From Rhodoferax mekongensis (GTDB lineage Bacteria; Pseudomonadota; Gammaproteobacteria; Burkholderiales; Burkholderiaceae_C): a stretch of 64,000 nt of DNA. The position numbers and the translations under genes were made by a program. The stretch is taken from the NCBI RefSeq assembly GCF_032191775.1, contig NZ_CP132507.1, positions 2,815,001-2,879,000 of the forward strand, read 5' to 3'. Below the pieces are notes generated by a model. That model was not told the DNA's origin. It was given only the letters and a program-made list of their open reading frames with translations, and did no database searches. The stretch's first letter is position 1. The number at the start of each line of letters is the position of its first letter. Of the stretch, positions 1 through 8,295 are shown piece by piece.

Positions 1-753
1 AGAGAAACGGCTGACGGTTTGGGCCCAGTAGCCGAGGTTGGCGTGATCAGTCAAATCCACCTTGAGGGGTGTAACCGCTACATGGCCCTGTGCTGTGGCA
101 TGGAAGTCAGTGCCTTCGGCGTCATCCATCACCGGGCCGGCCGCACCAATCCAGAACATGGTTTCGCCCCGGGGGCTTTGTTGCTTGATGACTTTTTCAG
201 CGGCGTGGCGTTTGCCCAGACGGCAAAGACGCGTACTACCGATTTGCTCCAAGGGAAGGTTGGGAATGTTGACGTTGAGCAACCAGGGCGCAGTGGTGAT
301 CGTCTGCTGCTGGTGCATGGCCAACACCATCTCGCGAGCCTTGAGTGCGGCGGACTGCAAGTGCACCCAATCACGCTCAACCTGCGAAAAAGCGATGGCA
401 GGAATCCCGAACAAAAAGCCCTCCATGGCCGCGCCCACGGTGCCGGAATAAATGGTGTCGTCGCCCATGTTGGCGCCATTGTTGATCCCGGAGACCACCA
501 GGTCGGGGCGGTAATCCAACAAGCCCGTGAGCGCAATGTGCACACAGTCGGCGGGAGTGCCATTGACATAGCGGAAACCATTGGACGCACGGTGCACGTA
601 CAAGGGGGAATGCAAGGTCAGTGCATTCGATTTGGCACTGTTGTTTTGCTCTGGGGCAATGACTTCGACTTCTGCGATGTCTTTGAGTGCTTCGTACAGC
701 GCCACGATGCCTGCCGCCTGGTAACCGTCGTCGTTGGAAATGAGAATTTTCAT
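1..753 (-). CDS. surE: 5'/3'-nucleotidase SurE (3' end cut by window edge)
   Basis: The reverse-strand reading frame starts [15 protein letters not shown] and stays open to the window edge, giving 251 codons, so only a few C-terminal residues are missing compared with the usual 250-260. The N-terminal NDDG motif (Asp8, Asp9 metal ligands), the SAKSNALT segment, the [13 protein letters not shown] metal/active-site block and YSGTVGAA are classical SurE. The family dephosphorylates nucleoside 3'- and 5'-monophosphates in the cytoplasm with a divalent metal. In betaproteobacteria surE usually lies upstream of pcm and rpoS, which would be outside this window. The divergent quinone oxidoreductase starts 126 bp away, so the two genes share a promoter region. 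Confidence 0.97.
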   Translation of the reverse strand, partial: MKILISNDDGYQAAGIVALYEALKDIAEVEVIAPEQNNSAKSNALTLHSPLYVHRASNGFRYVNGTPADCVHIALTGLLDYRPDLVVSGINNGANMGDDTIYSGTVGAAMEGFLFGIPAIAFSQVERDWVHLQSAALKAREMVLAMHQQQTITTAPWLLNVNIPNLPLEQIGSTRLCRLGKRHAAEKVIKQQSPRGETMFWIGAAGPVMDDAEGTDFHATAQGHVAVTPLKVDLTDHANLGYWAQTVSRFS

Positions 754-878
754 AGCAAAAAAGAGTGTTAAGGCATTGTAGGTGCCTGCCTGGTGCGAGG
801 TCGCCGTCGGGACATTCCATCAACCCCTGGGCTGACCTTCAGTCCTATGATTTGGAAACACTCATTTGGAGAAGCACC

Positions 879-1862
879 ATGCATGCCTGGCTATGTGAAG
901 ACCCCATCGGCGTAGATGCCCTGAACTGGAAAGAACTGCCCACCCCCACGCCAAAAGCGGGCGAGGTACTCATAGAGATCAAGGCAGCGAGCCTGAACTT
1001 CCCGGACATTCTCATCGTCCAAAACAAGTACCAGATCAAACCCCCTTTGCCCTTTGTGCCCGGAGCCGAGTACGCGGGGACGGTAACAGCACTTGGCGAA
1101 GGCGTGAAGCACCTGCAGATCGGCCAAGCGGTGGCGTGCCTCAGTGGCACCGGGGGCTTCGGCACCCACACCCTCGCCCCGGCGGCACTGTGCATGCCTC
1201 TCCCGCCAGGATTCCCGATGGTGGATGCTGCGGCCTTCATCATGATTTATGCCACGTCCTACCACGCGCTGGTAGACCGGGCCCAGCTGCGCGCCGGCGA
1301 AACCGTCTTGGTGCTGGGCGCAGCAGGCGGCGTGGGGACATCCGCGATCCAGATCGCCAAGGCCATGGGTGCCCGCGTGATCGCGGCGGCATCCAGCGCC
1401 GAAAAGTGCGCGCTGTGCACCTCATTGGGTGCAGATGCCACCATCAACTACAGCACAGAAAATCTGCGGGACAGACTGAAAGAACTCACCGGAGGAAAAG
1501 GGCCGGACGTTATTTACGACCCTGTGGGGGGTGACATCACCGAACAGGCTTTCCGCTCCATTGCGTGGCGCGGACGCTATCTGGTGGTGGGCTTTGCATC
1601 AGGGCCGATTCCTGCATTGCCTTTCAACCTTGCCCTGCTCAAGGGCGCGTCCATCGTGGGCGTGTTTTGGGGCGAGTTCGCCAAACGCGAGCCACAGGCC
1701 AATACGGCCATGATGAAAGAGTTGGCGCAGTGGTATGGACAAGGAAAAATCAAACCTGCCATCGACCGCACCATGCCCATGTCCGAGTTGAAGGCCGCCT
1801 ACGCCCACATGGGTTCGCGCCAAGTGATGGGAAAGCTGGTGCTGGTAAACGATACCAACTAG
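879..1862 (+). CDS. NADPH:quinone oxidoreductase family protein (zinc-free MDR)
   Basis: A 327-residue medium-chain dehydrogenase/reductase. I chose the ATG giving MHAWLCEDPIG because it matches the family N-terminus and has a GGAG ribosome site just upstream; the open frame runs further 5' without homology. The N-terminal GroES-like fold carries the typical VLIEIKAASLNFPD and PGAEYAGTV segments. A Rossmann fold follows with the dinucleotide motif VLGAAGGVGTSAIQIAKA, then the family segment VIYDPVGGDITEQA. The zinc-ligand cysteines of alcohol dehydrogenases are absent, as in quinone oxidoreductases. It probably reduces quinones or enones with NADPH in the cytosol. GC-rich like surE, it looks like core genome and ends just before a strong terminator. 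Confidence 0.9.
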   Translation: MHAWLCEDPIGVDALNWKELPTPTPKAGEVLIEIKAASLNFPDILIVQNKYQIKPPLPFVPGAEYAGTVTALGEGVKHLQIGQAVACLSGTGGFGTHTLAPAALCMPLPPGFPMVDAAAFIMIYATSYHALVDRAQLRAGETVLVLGAAGGVGTSAIQIAKAMGARVIAAASSAEKCALCTSLGADATINYSTENLRDRLKELTGGKGPDVIYDPVGGDITEQAFRSIAWRGRYLVVGFASGPIPALPFNLALLKGASIVGVFWGEFAKREPQANTAMMKELAQWYGQGKIKPAIDRTMPMSELKAAYAHMGSRQVMGKLVLVNDTN

Positions 1863-1883
1863 CGAATGAACAAAATACAGACG

Positions 1884-1913
1884 AAAAAATGCCCGCTTGC
1901 GCGGGCATTTTTT
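1884..1913. terminator. Bidirectional rho-independent terminator after the quinone oxidoreductase
   Basis: A perfect 13-bp stem with a 4-base loop: the arm AAAAAATGCCCGC (1884-1896) pairs with GCGGGCATTTTTT (1901-1913). The GC core sits between an A run and a T run, so it can work in both directions. It ends the oxidoreductase transcript and marks the point where GC-rich core-like DNA gives way to AT-richer accessory DNA. Confidence 0.9.
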
Positions 1914-2217
1914 ATGTTTTGGGGTGGCTGATGGGGTTCGACTAACCGAACCACAACCCCAATATCCATGCGGGTTTCCAGAGGTTTATACACGGCTATG
2001 TGTATCAGCTAGTGTACAAAGTCTGGTTTCGATTGGCAAGGTCAGAGAACAGACTAAATGGCGTCATGAAATGAACATGTAGAAACTTCTTGTCACCCAG
2101 GTAGAGTTCGAATTCAGCAAATTCGAGGTCCGTCACATGATGTGGAACTCTGAGCCAACTCAATGATCTCCCATGCAGCAAGCCCAGTTTGTCAGACCGA
2201 TGGACCAAGGGCCTTCT
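1914..2217. other. Gene-free stretch at the composition boundary
   Basis: About 300 bp with no convincing gene. It holds a small imperfect inverted repeat at 1933-1960 (GGTTCG at 1935-1940 pairing with CGAACC at 1947-1952, inside an outer GGGG/CCCC). A 67-codon reverse frame lies just downstream of the next gene but has no ribosome site or recognisable similarity. No tRNA can be folded here. Confidence 0.6.
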
Positions 2218-3090
2218 TCATTGACTCTGTACTACTCGTGAACATTGGATCTTCTTGAACCCACTCACGGGCTTATCCGTTCCCATCGACAGCGATACCT
2301 TGGTCTTAAGCGCTTGGTAATCCTTAGTTGCCTTAAATTTGAGAAGCTCAGAATTGAAGCTGTCCAAAAATCCTTTGGCTTCTGCATTCGTGAGACCCAC
2401 CACTAAATGGAGACCAAGTACTTCAGCAGGTTTCTCGCTAATCAAAAATTGATGGCTACCAGTGATGTGCTCGCAAGCAATTGAACTGCCAGCAAGACTG
2501 TTTACAGTGACGAAATCTACCCGCCCAAGCTCCAACAACTTAAAGCATGTGGACAGACTAGAGACTTCATTGACCTTTACTAAGCCATCTGAAATCAGCG
2601 TTTGAACTGATGAAGGAAGCGCTGACCCTACGTAGTTGCAAGTTGAATATCCCGCTAGATCACCTAATCCCTCAAACTTAAGCAGGGAGTTGTTCCGAAC
2701 AAAAATGTGGCTAGCAATACCGAACAATGGCTCAGAAAAGGCCACTTCAGTTTCACGACCTGAGGTTCGGATATATGGAAAAGTGGCGATGAAATCACCC
2801 TTCAGCGTCAACCTATAGCCTCGAGCCCACGGCAAAGTTGCAAACTTCGGCTCGTATCCCATCCGGAGTACAACATTTCTCACAACTTCTGTTGCGATGC
2901 CTCCAGTGGGTACTCTCCAATCTACGTAAGGTGGGTAGCCGTCCCCCGTAGAAATTTCGACCACTTTAGCAGTCTGCGCATGTAGGGTCTGAGGAACAAA
3001 AGTAGATCCCAAAAAAACGCAAGCGGCAAGGACCAATGCCTGCAAGTGCGACATTTCTTTGAATCCAAATCCAGTTGGGCAATGCATCAT
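2218..3090 (-). CDS. Periplasmic solute-binding protein, SBP_bac_3 family (orphan)
   Basis: A 290-residue protein with a signal peptide whose hydrophobic core (about residues 16-30) ends at LHAQ. An alternative start at Met13 gives a more standard signal peptide, and neither start has a strong ribosome site. The mature protein resembles family-3 amino-acid-type binding proteins: an early ISTGDGYPPYVDW segment, IATEVVRNVVLRMGYEPKF, then PWARGY and a second lobe with GSALPSSVQ. No ABC permease or ATPase gene lies beside it, so it may feed a transporter elsewhere or present a ligand to a membrane sensor such as the chemotaxis receptors in this window. Ligand unknown. Confidence 0.75.
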   Translation of the reverse strand: MMHCPTGFGFKEMSHLQALVLAACVFLGSTFVPQTLHAQTAKVVEISTGDGYPPYVDWRVPTGGIATEVVRNVVLRMGYEPKFATLPWARGYRLTLKGDFIATFPYIRTSGRETEVAFSEPLFGIASHIFVRNNSLLKFEGLGDLAGYSTCNYVGSALPSSVQTLISDGLVKVNEVSSLSTCFKLLELGRVDFVTVNSLAGSSIACEHITGSHQFLISEKPAEVLGLHLVVGLTNAEAKGFLDSFNSELLKFKATKDYQALKTKVSLSMGTDKPVSGFKKIQCSRVVQSQ

Positions 3091-3140
3091 TCGCCTGTAG
3101 AGATTAGATAACTTATCGATTTACAACCAAAATAGTTGTA

Positions 3141-3341
3141 TCAATCCTTTTGGCCTGGCTCTCCCCCTAAGCTTTCTGGCTTCTTTCCACTAATTGATCT
3201 AAGCAACTCATCAAAGTCCTTAACAGGAAGCGTTCCTTCATGAGCCCTTTGTTGAAAAAGCCATTCTTTCATAGTACCCGAAAGCTCAACAAGTGCATCC
3301 CGGAGCTTAAACAAATTCTGTATATCTTGATGATCTGACAT
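3141..3341 (-). CDS. Small hypothetical protein (66 aa)
   Basis: I do not recognise this protein. The start is well supported: the ATG giving MSDHQDIQNLF is preceded by GGGAGG with a 5-base spacer, an almost ideal ribosome site; an in-frame GTG two codons upstream overlaps that site and is less likely. The protein is hydrophilic, has a predicted amphipathic helix in its first half (NLFKLRDALVELSGTMKEWL) and a Lys/Gly-rich tail, with no signal peptide or membrane segment. It lies upstream of the solute-binding protein gene on the same strand, separated by about 50 bp, so co-transcription is possible. Confidence 0.6.
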   Translation of the reverse strand: MSDHQDIQNLFKLRDALVELSGTMKEWLFQQRAHEGTLPVKDFDELLRSISGKKPESLGGEPGQKD

Positions 3342-3480
3342 GATCACCTCCCTTAACTTCGTTGAGGACTCAAATTAAAAATCATTTAGATTAGAAAAAT
3401 ATTCATTTATTCAGAGACCTCATTTTGCAGAGGAAACGCAACAAGTCATATTCACTTGTTTCCCTAAAAGTCGAAAGAGG

Positions 3481-3915
3481 CTAAGAATCAACCACACCAT
3501 CTAAGCTCCAACCTTCGGGCAATTGTTCAATAAACTTTCCACGATATCGACGTCTAAATATTGTTAAGGCATCGAGACTTACTAATGCTGGTAGATAGTC
3601 ACTACCCATCATGCTGAATGCAGCTAAAGCACTAACGGGGTTCATTGTTCTTAGCTCATCACCATTGGATCGAACGTAGGCCACATCGCCAAGAACAGCA
3701 CCCACAGAGTTGCGTATTTTTTCTAGCGCAGACTTCGTATCTTCAGTTTTCAAGCTACTGTATCCATCAATGAATATATGCAGAAGCGAAGAGTTACAAA
3801 AGATCAATGTAGAGTCAAACTGCCCAAACTCATGAAAATCTCCGGAAACACGCAAACTTGCGGTCAAGCCCCGCGGGAAGTTCATAGTCAGAATAGACTT
3901 CTTTTGGACCAACAT
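3481..3915 (-). CDS. Hypothetical protein (144 aa)
   Basis: I do not recognise a family. The protein has no signal peptide or membrane segment and a mixed alpha/beta pattern. Features include a hydrophobic strand-like stretch (STLIFCNSSLLHIFIDGY), a central helix (KSALEKIRNSVGAVL) and a basic patch FRRRYRGK near the C-terminus. A GAGAAA-type ribosome site lies before the start ATG. It is divergent from the neighbouring 125-residue gene, with only 72 bp between the two starts, suggesting a shared regulatory region. Confidence 0.55.
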   Translation of the reverse strand: MLVQKKSILTMNFPRGLTASLRVSGDFHEFGQFDSTLIFCNSSLLHIFIDGYSSLKTEDTKSALEKIRNSVGAVLGDVAYVRSNGDELRTMNPVSALAAFSMMGSDYLPALVSLDALTIFRRRYRGKFIEQLPEGWSLDGVVDS

Positions 3916-3987
3916 AGCTTTCTCAAATAAAGGGATAAAACAGCAAGATATACAAATGACTAATCAACAAACAAGAATGGTTGTCAT

Positions 3988-4365
3988 ATGAAATTCACTA
4001 AAACAGAAATCATTTCAGAACGGGTAAACGTCATCGCAAAAGTCACCCTCCTTCAAATTGAGCGGTGCCTCCTAGCAATCTCCAATAAAGTCGCAGACAA
4101 TCAAGATGAGCCTGAGCTCAATCTCAAAAAGTCACTTACAGACATAGCTGAGGTTGTTTACTCCGTTCAGTCTGCTTTAGATACCGCAGCATTCTGGATG
4201 CTCGACTACAAAAGCGACGACAGAGTTAAAAAACTCACTCAAAGTGCTCTAAAACTAAATCCCATCGCGAAATCACTGAAGCTTCCAGAAGACGACCACA
4301 ATGGGTATCTCGCACACTTCATTAAGCAAAACAAAAAAGATGGTCTCATAAGGCATCGCGATTGA
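3988..4365 (+). CDS. Hypothetical protein (125 aa), helical
   Basis: I do not recognise this protein. It is lysine-rich and almost entirely helix-forming by eye, with no signal peptide or transmembrane segment. A tryptophan-containing segment DTAAFWMLDYKSDDRV sits in the middle. It starts divergently from the 144-residue gene and ends 3 bp before the convergent GNAT stop codon. A cytosolic function is likely; nothing more specific can be said. Confidence 0.5.
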   Translation: MKFTKTEIISERVNVIAKVTLLQIERCLLAISNKVADNQDEPELNLKKSLTDIAEVVYSVQSALDTAAFWMLDYKSDDRVKKLTQSALKLNPIAKSLKLPEDDHNGYLAHFIKQNKKDGLIRHRD

Positions 4366-4368
4366 CAC

Positions 4369-4860
4369 TCACGCAATTTTTGCGAGCATGAGAATGAATC
4401 CCTCACGCACACCCTGCCTGGCAAATCCGCAAGACTCGTACATCTGCGCAGCTGGGTTTTGCGGGTGAACAGTTAGCGAGACTTGTGTGTATCCAACATC
4501 CCTTGCGGCCTGCAATGTGGCAAGCATCATCGGGCGACCATGTCCCCGACGTTGATATTCAGCATCTAGAGCAATGCCTAGCTGAGGAGTCTGGTCATCA
4601 ACGTATGCGAGTCCATCACCCCCCTTAATCAGGCGCACCCAGCAAGCGCCGGCATCGACACCATTGATAACAGCAACCACGCCAACATCAGTGGACTTAC
4701 CCCAGCTTTCTGCGTAGATCCGAACCTCGGCACTATCCAATACTGAAACTGGACGAAGCTTTGCTGGAGGTGGATCCCAGAGAGCGACATGAAGCCAATG
4801 CCAAAGTGTTGCTTGGTCTGAGGCTAGAAGTGGTCGAAATTGAAGCATCTTTGTTCCCAA
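4369..4860 (-). CDS. GNAT family N-acetyltransferase
   Basis: A 163-residue acetyltransferase of the Gcn5-related superfamily. The acetyl-CoA pyrophosphate-binding motif A is visible as LGIALDAEYQRRGHGRPM (the Q/R-x-x-G-x-G pattern), followed by the motif-B pattern VHPQNPAAQMYESCGFARQG. The first residues may be extra: Met5 (MLQFRPL) gives the more typical family N-terminus. The family transfers acetyl from acetyl-CoA to amines; the substrate is not predictable here. It is convergent with the preceding hypothetical gene. Confidence 0.85.
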   Translation of the reverse strand: MGTKMLQFRPLLASDQATLWHWLHVALWDPPPAKLRPVSVLDSAEVRIYAESWGKSTDVGVVAVINGVDAGACWVRLIKGGDGLAYVDDQTPQLGIALDAEYQRRGHGRPMMLATLQAARDVGYTQVSLTVHPQNPAAQMYESCGFARQGVREGFILMLAKIA

Positions 4861-4979
4861 TCCTTAGAAAAGGGTCTCCATCCTTTGAGCCCTAAAAGGA
4901 AAGGTCTCAAATATAGTGACTCAACGCTAATTTGGAGCTATTTGGGACGCTTATTTAGCAAATCCAAAGGTATCGACTT

Positions 4980-5093
4980 GTGAGAGACAAGGACTATAAG
5001 AAGCTAAAGCGACGTGGTGGATTCCATAAAAGCAAGTATATAAATTCAATCTCTAAACGACCTGTTGGGATCAATCAAACAGGAAAAACATGA
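4980..5093 (+). CDS. Putative 37-aa basic microprotein coupled to the next gene
   Basis: A short frame starting at GTG, preceded by AAGG with a 9-base spacer, and ending in a TGA that overlaps the ATG of the next gene as ATGA. The peptide starts MRDKDYKKLKRRGGF and contains many Lys/Arg residues. The overlap and ribosome site make translation coupling plausible, as leader or small partner proteins often show. No homolog is recognised and the frame could be fortuitous. Confidence 0.35.
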   Translation: MRDKDYKKLKRRGGFHKSKYINSISKRPVGINQTGKT

Positions 5094-5641
5094 GCAAAAC
5101 AGCCCCTCATTTAGAAGATAATTTATTAAAGCTAAGGTACCTGAAAAGGTACCTAACCTGGCACCTAGGATACGTAATGGCGAGTCTAAACTTCAATAGG
5201 CCTTTAGAACCTTCATCCGAGGGAGAGAGCCTTTTGCAAATAGCAAATGTAGTTACAGCATTTAAGACTCATGGGATACGAACGCACTGGTTTCTATTAA
5301 CCCAGAAAACCAAGGAAACAATGTCAATCGCTGACTATGAAGCACAGTATTTTCTTGAGGACTGCTTTGAATTCATTTGCACCTTACAAGCACAGAGAGG
5401 TGTGTCTGGTTATGGCGACACCTTTTACTCAGACAAGGGCTATGAGAGTGATAGCGTTATTTTGACTCTGTGCGATTTGGTAAATTCCTGCCTGAAACCG
5501 GCTATTCTTCTATCATTTGAAAAACAAAGAACTAGTTTCGCACTAGAGATGCAGATGGTCAGTAGTATTACTGCAGCGCAAGAAATCATTGACCTCAGTT
5601 TTATCAGAAACGAATCGCACCCAAGTCATGTAGAAGCATGA
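5090..5641 (+). CDS. Hypothetical protein (183 aa)
   Basis: I do not recognise a family. AGGA lies about five bases before the ATG. The protein is soluble by eye, with N-terminal helices (NLLKLRYLKRYLTWHLGYVMASL), a FLEDCFEFICTLQAQRG segment and a likely helical C-terminal third. It is immediately downstream of, and overlaps by 4 bp, a 37-codon basic frame, suggesting a two-cistron unit. GC content is low compared with the left edge of the window. Confidence 0.55.
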   Translation: MSKTAPHLEDNLLKLRYLKRYLTWHLGYVMASLNFNRPLEPSSEGESLLQIANVVTAFKTHGIRTHWFLLTQKTKETMSIADYEAQYFLEDCFEFICTLQAQRGVSGYGDTFYSDKGYESDSVILTLCDLVNSCLKPAILLSFEKQRTSFALEMQMVSSITAAQEIIDLSFIRNESHPSHVEA

Positions 5642-5751
5642 GCCTGCCTCACCCATGACCAGAGAATATATCATTTAGGCACTGCTTTATCTAATATTTG
5701 CTTTGCGAGAGCCAGAGGTCTGAAGCCAATGTGAACTAAAGGAAATTAAAT

Positions 5752-6660
5752 CTAAAATGCTTGGTTTTTCTTACTCCTAACAAGCTCAAGAAATTTTCTT
5801 AATACTGGAGATTGATTGCTTGGGGAATAAACCACGGCTATCCCCATAGAAAGCTTATCTTGAGCCTTCACCAGCTCTTTAAAAACAACTCCCTCACGTA
5901 CTAGTTTTTCTAAGGACTTTGAAATTAGCGCAAAGCCCCTCCCCTCGGCTATCAATCCCAATAGGACATGATGATCTTGGGGTTCAGGTACAACAGAAGG
6001 TTTGAAATGAATTCGACTAAAAAATGCTTGGCAGTAATCATAGAAGCCGGGGTTTAGACGTCGTTCAAACCAAAACATCGGCTCCTTACATAGGTCATCG
6101 AACCCGACTACAGATTTCTGCGCAAGGGGGTGAACGGCTGGCAGCGCAACAATCAGTGGCTCCTCAAAGACGGTTTCCGAAACCAGCCCTTTGATTTCCG
6201 TGTGCAAACCGATAAATGCAGCGTCCATACGGCCAGCCTTTATCTCTTGTACCAAACTGATTGAGCGTTTTCCATTCGTTGTAATTCGCCAGCTCTGGAA
6301 AGCAACTTGCAACTCGTCGAGCACGTCAGGTATTGCACTGCGATCAAACACAGTGGTGTAACCCACCAGAAATCGTCTATTCACCTCAGTGCGTGCGGCT
6401 TGGGCAACGGATATCGCCTTCTGAGCTTGCTCCAAGGTCTTTCTAACCTCAGGCACAAACGCTTGACCGGCCTTTGTCAGCACAACACTTTGCTTGGTTC
6501 TCACGAACAAGTCTGCTCCCAGCTGCTCTTCCAATTTTTTGATCTGTCTACTCAGAGGGGGCTGGGAGATATGGAGACGTATCGCAGCGCGACTGAAATT
6601 CAGTTCTTCGCTTACCGCTAGAAAATAGCGAAGCTGCCGTAAATCGATGGACTCTTTCAT
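5752..6660 (-). CDS. LysR family transcriptional regulator
   Basis: A 302-residue LysR-type regulator. The N-terminal winged helix-turn-helix is clear (LRQLRYFLAVSEELNFSRAA, then LHISQPPLSRQIKKLEEQLG, residues about 8-66). A linker helix and a LysR substrate-binding domain with two alpha/beta lobes follow. It is transcribed divergently from a carboxymuconolactone-decarboxylase-family gene 84 bp away, the usual arrangement for a LysR regulator and its target. A perfect inverted repeat ATACC-N5-GGTAT overlaps its own start codon and ATTGC-N10-GCAAT lies nearer the target gene, consistent with autoregulation and ligand-dependent activation. Effector unknown. Confidence 0.95.
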   Translation of the reverse strand: MKESIDLRQLRYFLAVSEELNFSRAAIRLHISQPPLSRQIKKLEEQLGADLFVRTKQSVVLTKAGQAFVPEVRKTLEQAQKAISVAQAARTEVNRRFLVGYTTVFDRSAIPDVLDELQVAFQSWRITTNGKRSISLVQEIKAGRMDAAFIGLHTEIKGLVSETVFEEPLIVALPAVHPLAQKSVVGFDDLCKEPMFWFERRLNPGFYDYCQAFFSRIHFKPSVVPEPQDHHVLLGLIAEGRGFALISKSLEKLVREGVVFKELVKAQDKLSMGIAVVYSPSNQSPVLRKFLELVRSKKNQAF

Positions 6661-6673
6661 ACCAAAAAGGTAT
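6659..6673. promoter_or_regulatory. Inverted repeat at the LysR start codon (possible autorepression site)
   Basis: ATACC-AAAAA-GGTAT, a perfect 5-bp inverted repeat covering the first bases of the LysR start codon. A regulator bound here would block its own transcription or translation. Assignment to this regulator is inference. Confidence 0.4.
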
Positions 6674-6701
6674 CACACAAATGGTATTGGATGAGTTGTC
6701 C

Positions 6702-6721
6702 ATTGCTTCATACATTGCAAT
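6702..6721. promoter_or_regulatory. Candidate LysR-type site upstream of the CMD gene
   Basis: ATTGC-N10-GCAAT, a perfect inverted repeat in the divergent intergenic region about 24 bp before the carboxymuconolactone-decarboxylase-family start. Spacing and dyad symmetry resemble LysR recognition sites, although it is not an exact T-N11-A box. Confidence 0.4.
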
Positions 6722-6744
6722 CTTTACTGAACTTATAGGAAAAC

Positions 6745-7122
6745 ATGATGGAAAACGAACGCTTTAATCGTGGATGGGAAAAGCTCAAAGAGATTGACGG
6801 CAAAGCTGGAGAGAACGTCATTGAGAGCCTTAGAGATATCGCACCAGACTTTGCGAAACTTCTGATTGAGTTCCCTTTTGGCGACATCTACTCAAGGTCT
6901 GGGCTTGATCTGAAGAGTAGAGAGCTAGCAGTTGTGGCAGCACTAACCGCACTAGGTAATGCCAGGCCACAACTCATAGTACATATTCACGGAGCACTAA
7001 ATGTAGGCTGCAGCAAACAGGAAATAATTGAGGTGATCATGCAGATGACTGTCTATGCCGGTTTTCCAGCGGCGCTAAATGGGATATTTGCTGCAAAAGA
7101 AGTATTTGGGCAAACCGAATAA
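6745..7122 (+). CDS. Carboxymuconolactone decarboxylase family protein
   Basis: A 125-residue CMD/AhpD-superfamily protein. The core pattern SRELAVVAALTALGNARPQL, then the HIHGALNVGCSKQEIIEVI segment and QMTVYAGFPAALNG, is that of gamma-carboxymuconolactone decarboxylases. The CxxC pair of AhpD-type peroxidase partners is missing, so a decarboxylase or related carbon-acid chemistry fits better than peroxidase reduction. Length matches the family. The divergent LysR regulator is the likely activator. The true substrate is uncertain because solitary CMD proteins are functionally diverse. Confidence 0.85.
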   Translation: MMENERFNRGWEKLKEIDGKAGENVIESLRDIAPDFAKLLIEFPFGDIYSRSGLDLKSRELAVVAALTALGNARPQLIVHIHGALNVGCSKQEIIEVIMQMTVYAGFPAALNGIFAAKEVFGQTE

Positions 7123-7398
7123 GAGAGACTTGAGCTTGTCCAGCAGAAACTAAGGGACTCCCCATCCCTCGCCAAATGTCTCAATTTTTGGATTCAAAAA
7201 TTCCGAGTAGCACTTGAGACCTCGCTGACCGAAACACTGGGTTCCAAAGCCTAGTGTTACTGACTACGGGATGACGTCGCCCTTTAGCTTGGCGAGGACA
7301 GCTCAAATTCTGAATAAATAGTTTCCTTCAGACGAAGTTGAATTCCTGCACTATCTAGTAGGCTCTATCTATTCCAATCTAGGCATTCAATTCAGCTC

Positions 7399-8169
7399 AT
7401 GACTCGAACTAAGAGAGCGCTATTCATCGCTGGTCTTCTCGCCTTAGTTATGCAAAGCAGTGAAGCATTGGCTTGGGGAAGCGAAGGACACAAGATCGTG
7501 GCTATGCTGGCAGAGGCCCAACTCTCCTCAGCAGCGCGTAAAGAAGTTGATCGACTTTTGGCCCAGGAAACAGGCGCTACCCTGGCCAGCATCTCCACGT
7601 GGGCAGACGAGCACCGCAATCCTGCCACTGCCGCTTGGCACTATGTGAACTTCCCGCGTGGAGACTGCAACTACCAGCCAGAGCGAGACTGCCCATACGG
7701 CAAATGCGTGGTCGCTGCGATTGATCGACAACTTGAAGTCCTTCGCACATCCGGGGATGACGAGAAGCGACTGAATGCCTTGAAATATGTCGTGCACTTC
7801 ATTGGAGACATTCATCAACCTCTTCATGCAGGATTTGGGGAAGACCGCGGAGGCAACAGCTACCAGCTCCAAGCATTCATGCGCGGTAGCAACTTGCATG
7901 CGGTTTGGGACACAGGACTCATCAAATCACTGCAGCAAGAGAACGAACAGATTGTCAAAAGTCTCCTAGTGCGCCCTTTATCACTGCAAAAGACTTCATT
8001 CAATGCAGCGGCAATTGCTATGGAGTCTTGCAAAATCGTCTCGCAGTCAGGCTTCTATCCAGATCGCTTGGTGACACCGGAATACGTTGATCGCTATGTG
8101 CCTGTAATGGCATATCAATTGGCAGCCGCGGGCAGCCGACTTGCACAAGTCTTGAATGAACTCAAGTAG
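7399..8169 (+). CDS. Secreted S1/P1 family nuclease
   Basis: A 256-residue protein with a signal peptide ending in ALA before Trp26, which becomes the N-terminal tryptophan needed for zinc binding in this family (mature start WGSEGHKIV). Other trinuclear zinc-site motifs are present: STWADE, then HFIGDIHQPLHAG around residues 132-145, and NLHAVWDTGLI. Such enzymes cleave single-stranded RNA and DNA, often also acting as 3'-nucleotidases, in the periplasm or outside the cell, probably for nutrient scavenging. It stands alone, with about 275 bp of non-coding DNA upstream. Confidence 0.93.
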   Translation: MTRTKRALFIAGLLALVMQSSEALAWGSEGHKIVAMLAEAQLSSAARKEVDRLLAQETGATLASISTWADEHRNPATAAWHYVNFPRGDCNYQPERDCPYGKCVVAAIDRQLEVLRTSGDDEKRLNALKYVVHFIGDIHQPLHAGFGEDRGGNSYQLQAFMRGSNLHAVWDTGLIKSLQQENEQIVKSLLVRPLSLQKTSFNAAAIAMESCKIVSQSGFYPDRLVTPEYVDRYVPVMAYQLAAAGSRLAQVLNELK

Positions 8170-8295
8170 CTTTGGACTTCATTAAAAGCGCTTTATGTAG
8201 TTCGTCAGGCTAGTGCACATAGGCCTGATAGCTTCAATCCGTATACTGAGACTTGCTGACCAATAGTCACAAGTAACCATTACAAGGAGCCCGTC

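Noticed and set aside
1930..1990. tRNA-like T-arm sequence GGGGTTCGACTAACC
   Set aside because: The loop looks like a T-loop but its stem does not pair, and no acceptor, D or anticodon arm can be folded around it. It is better described as a small dyad.
2005..2208. A 67-codon reverse frame after the binding-protein gene
   Set aside because: No ribosome site or family pattern; lies in a low-complexity junction region.
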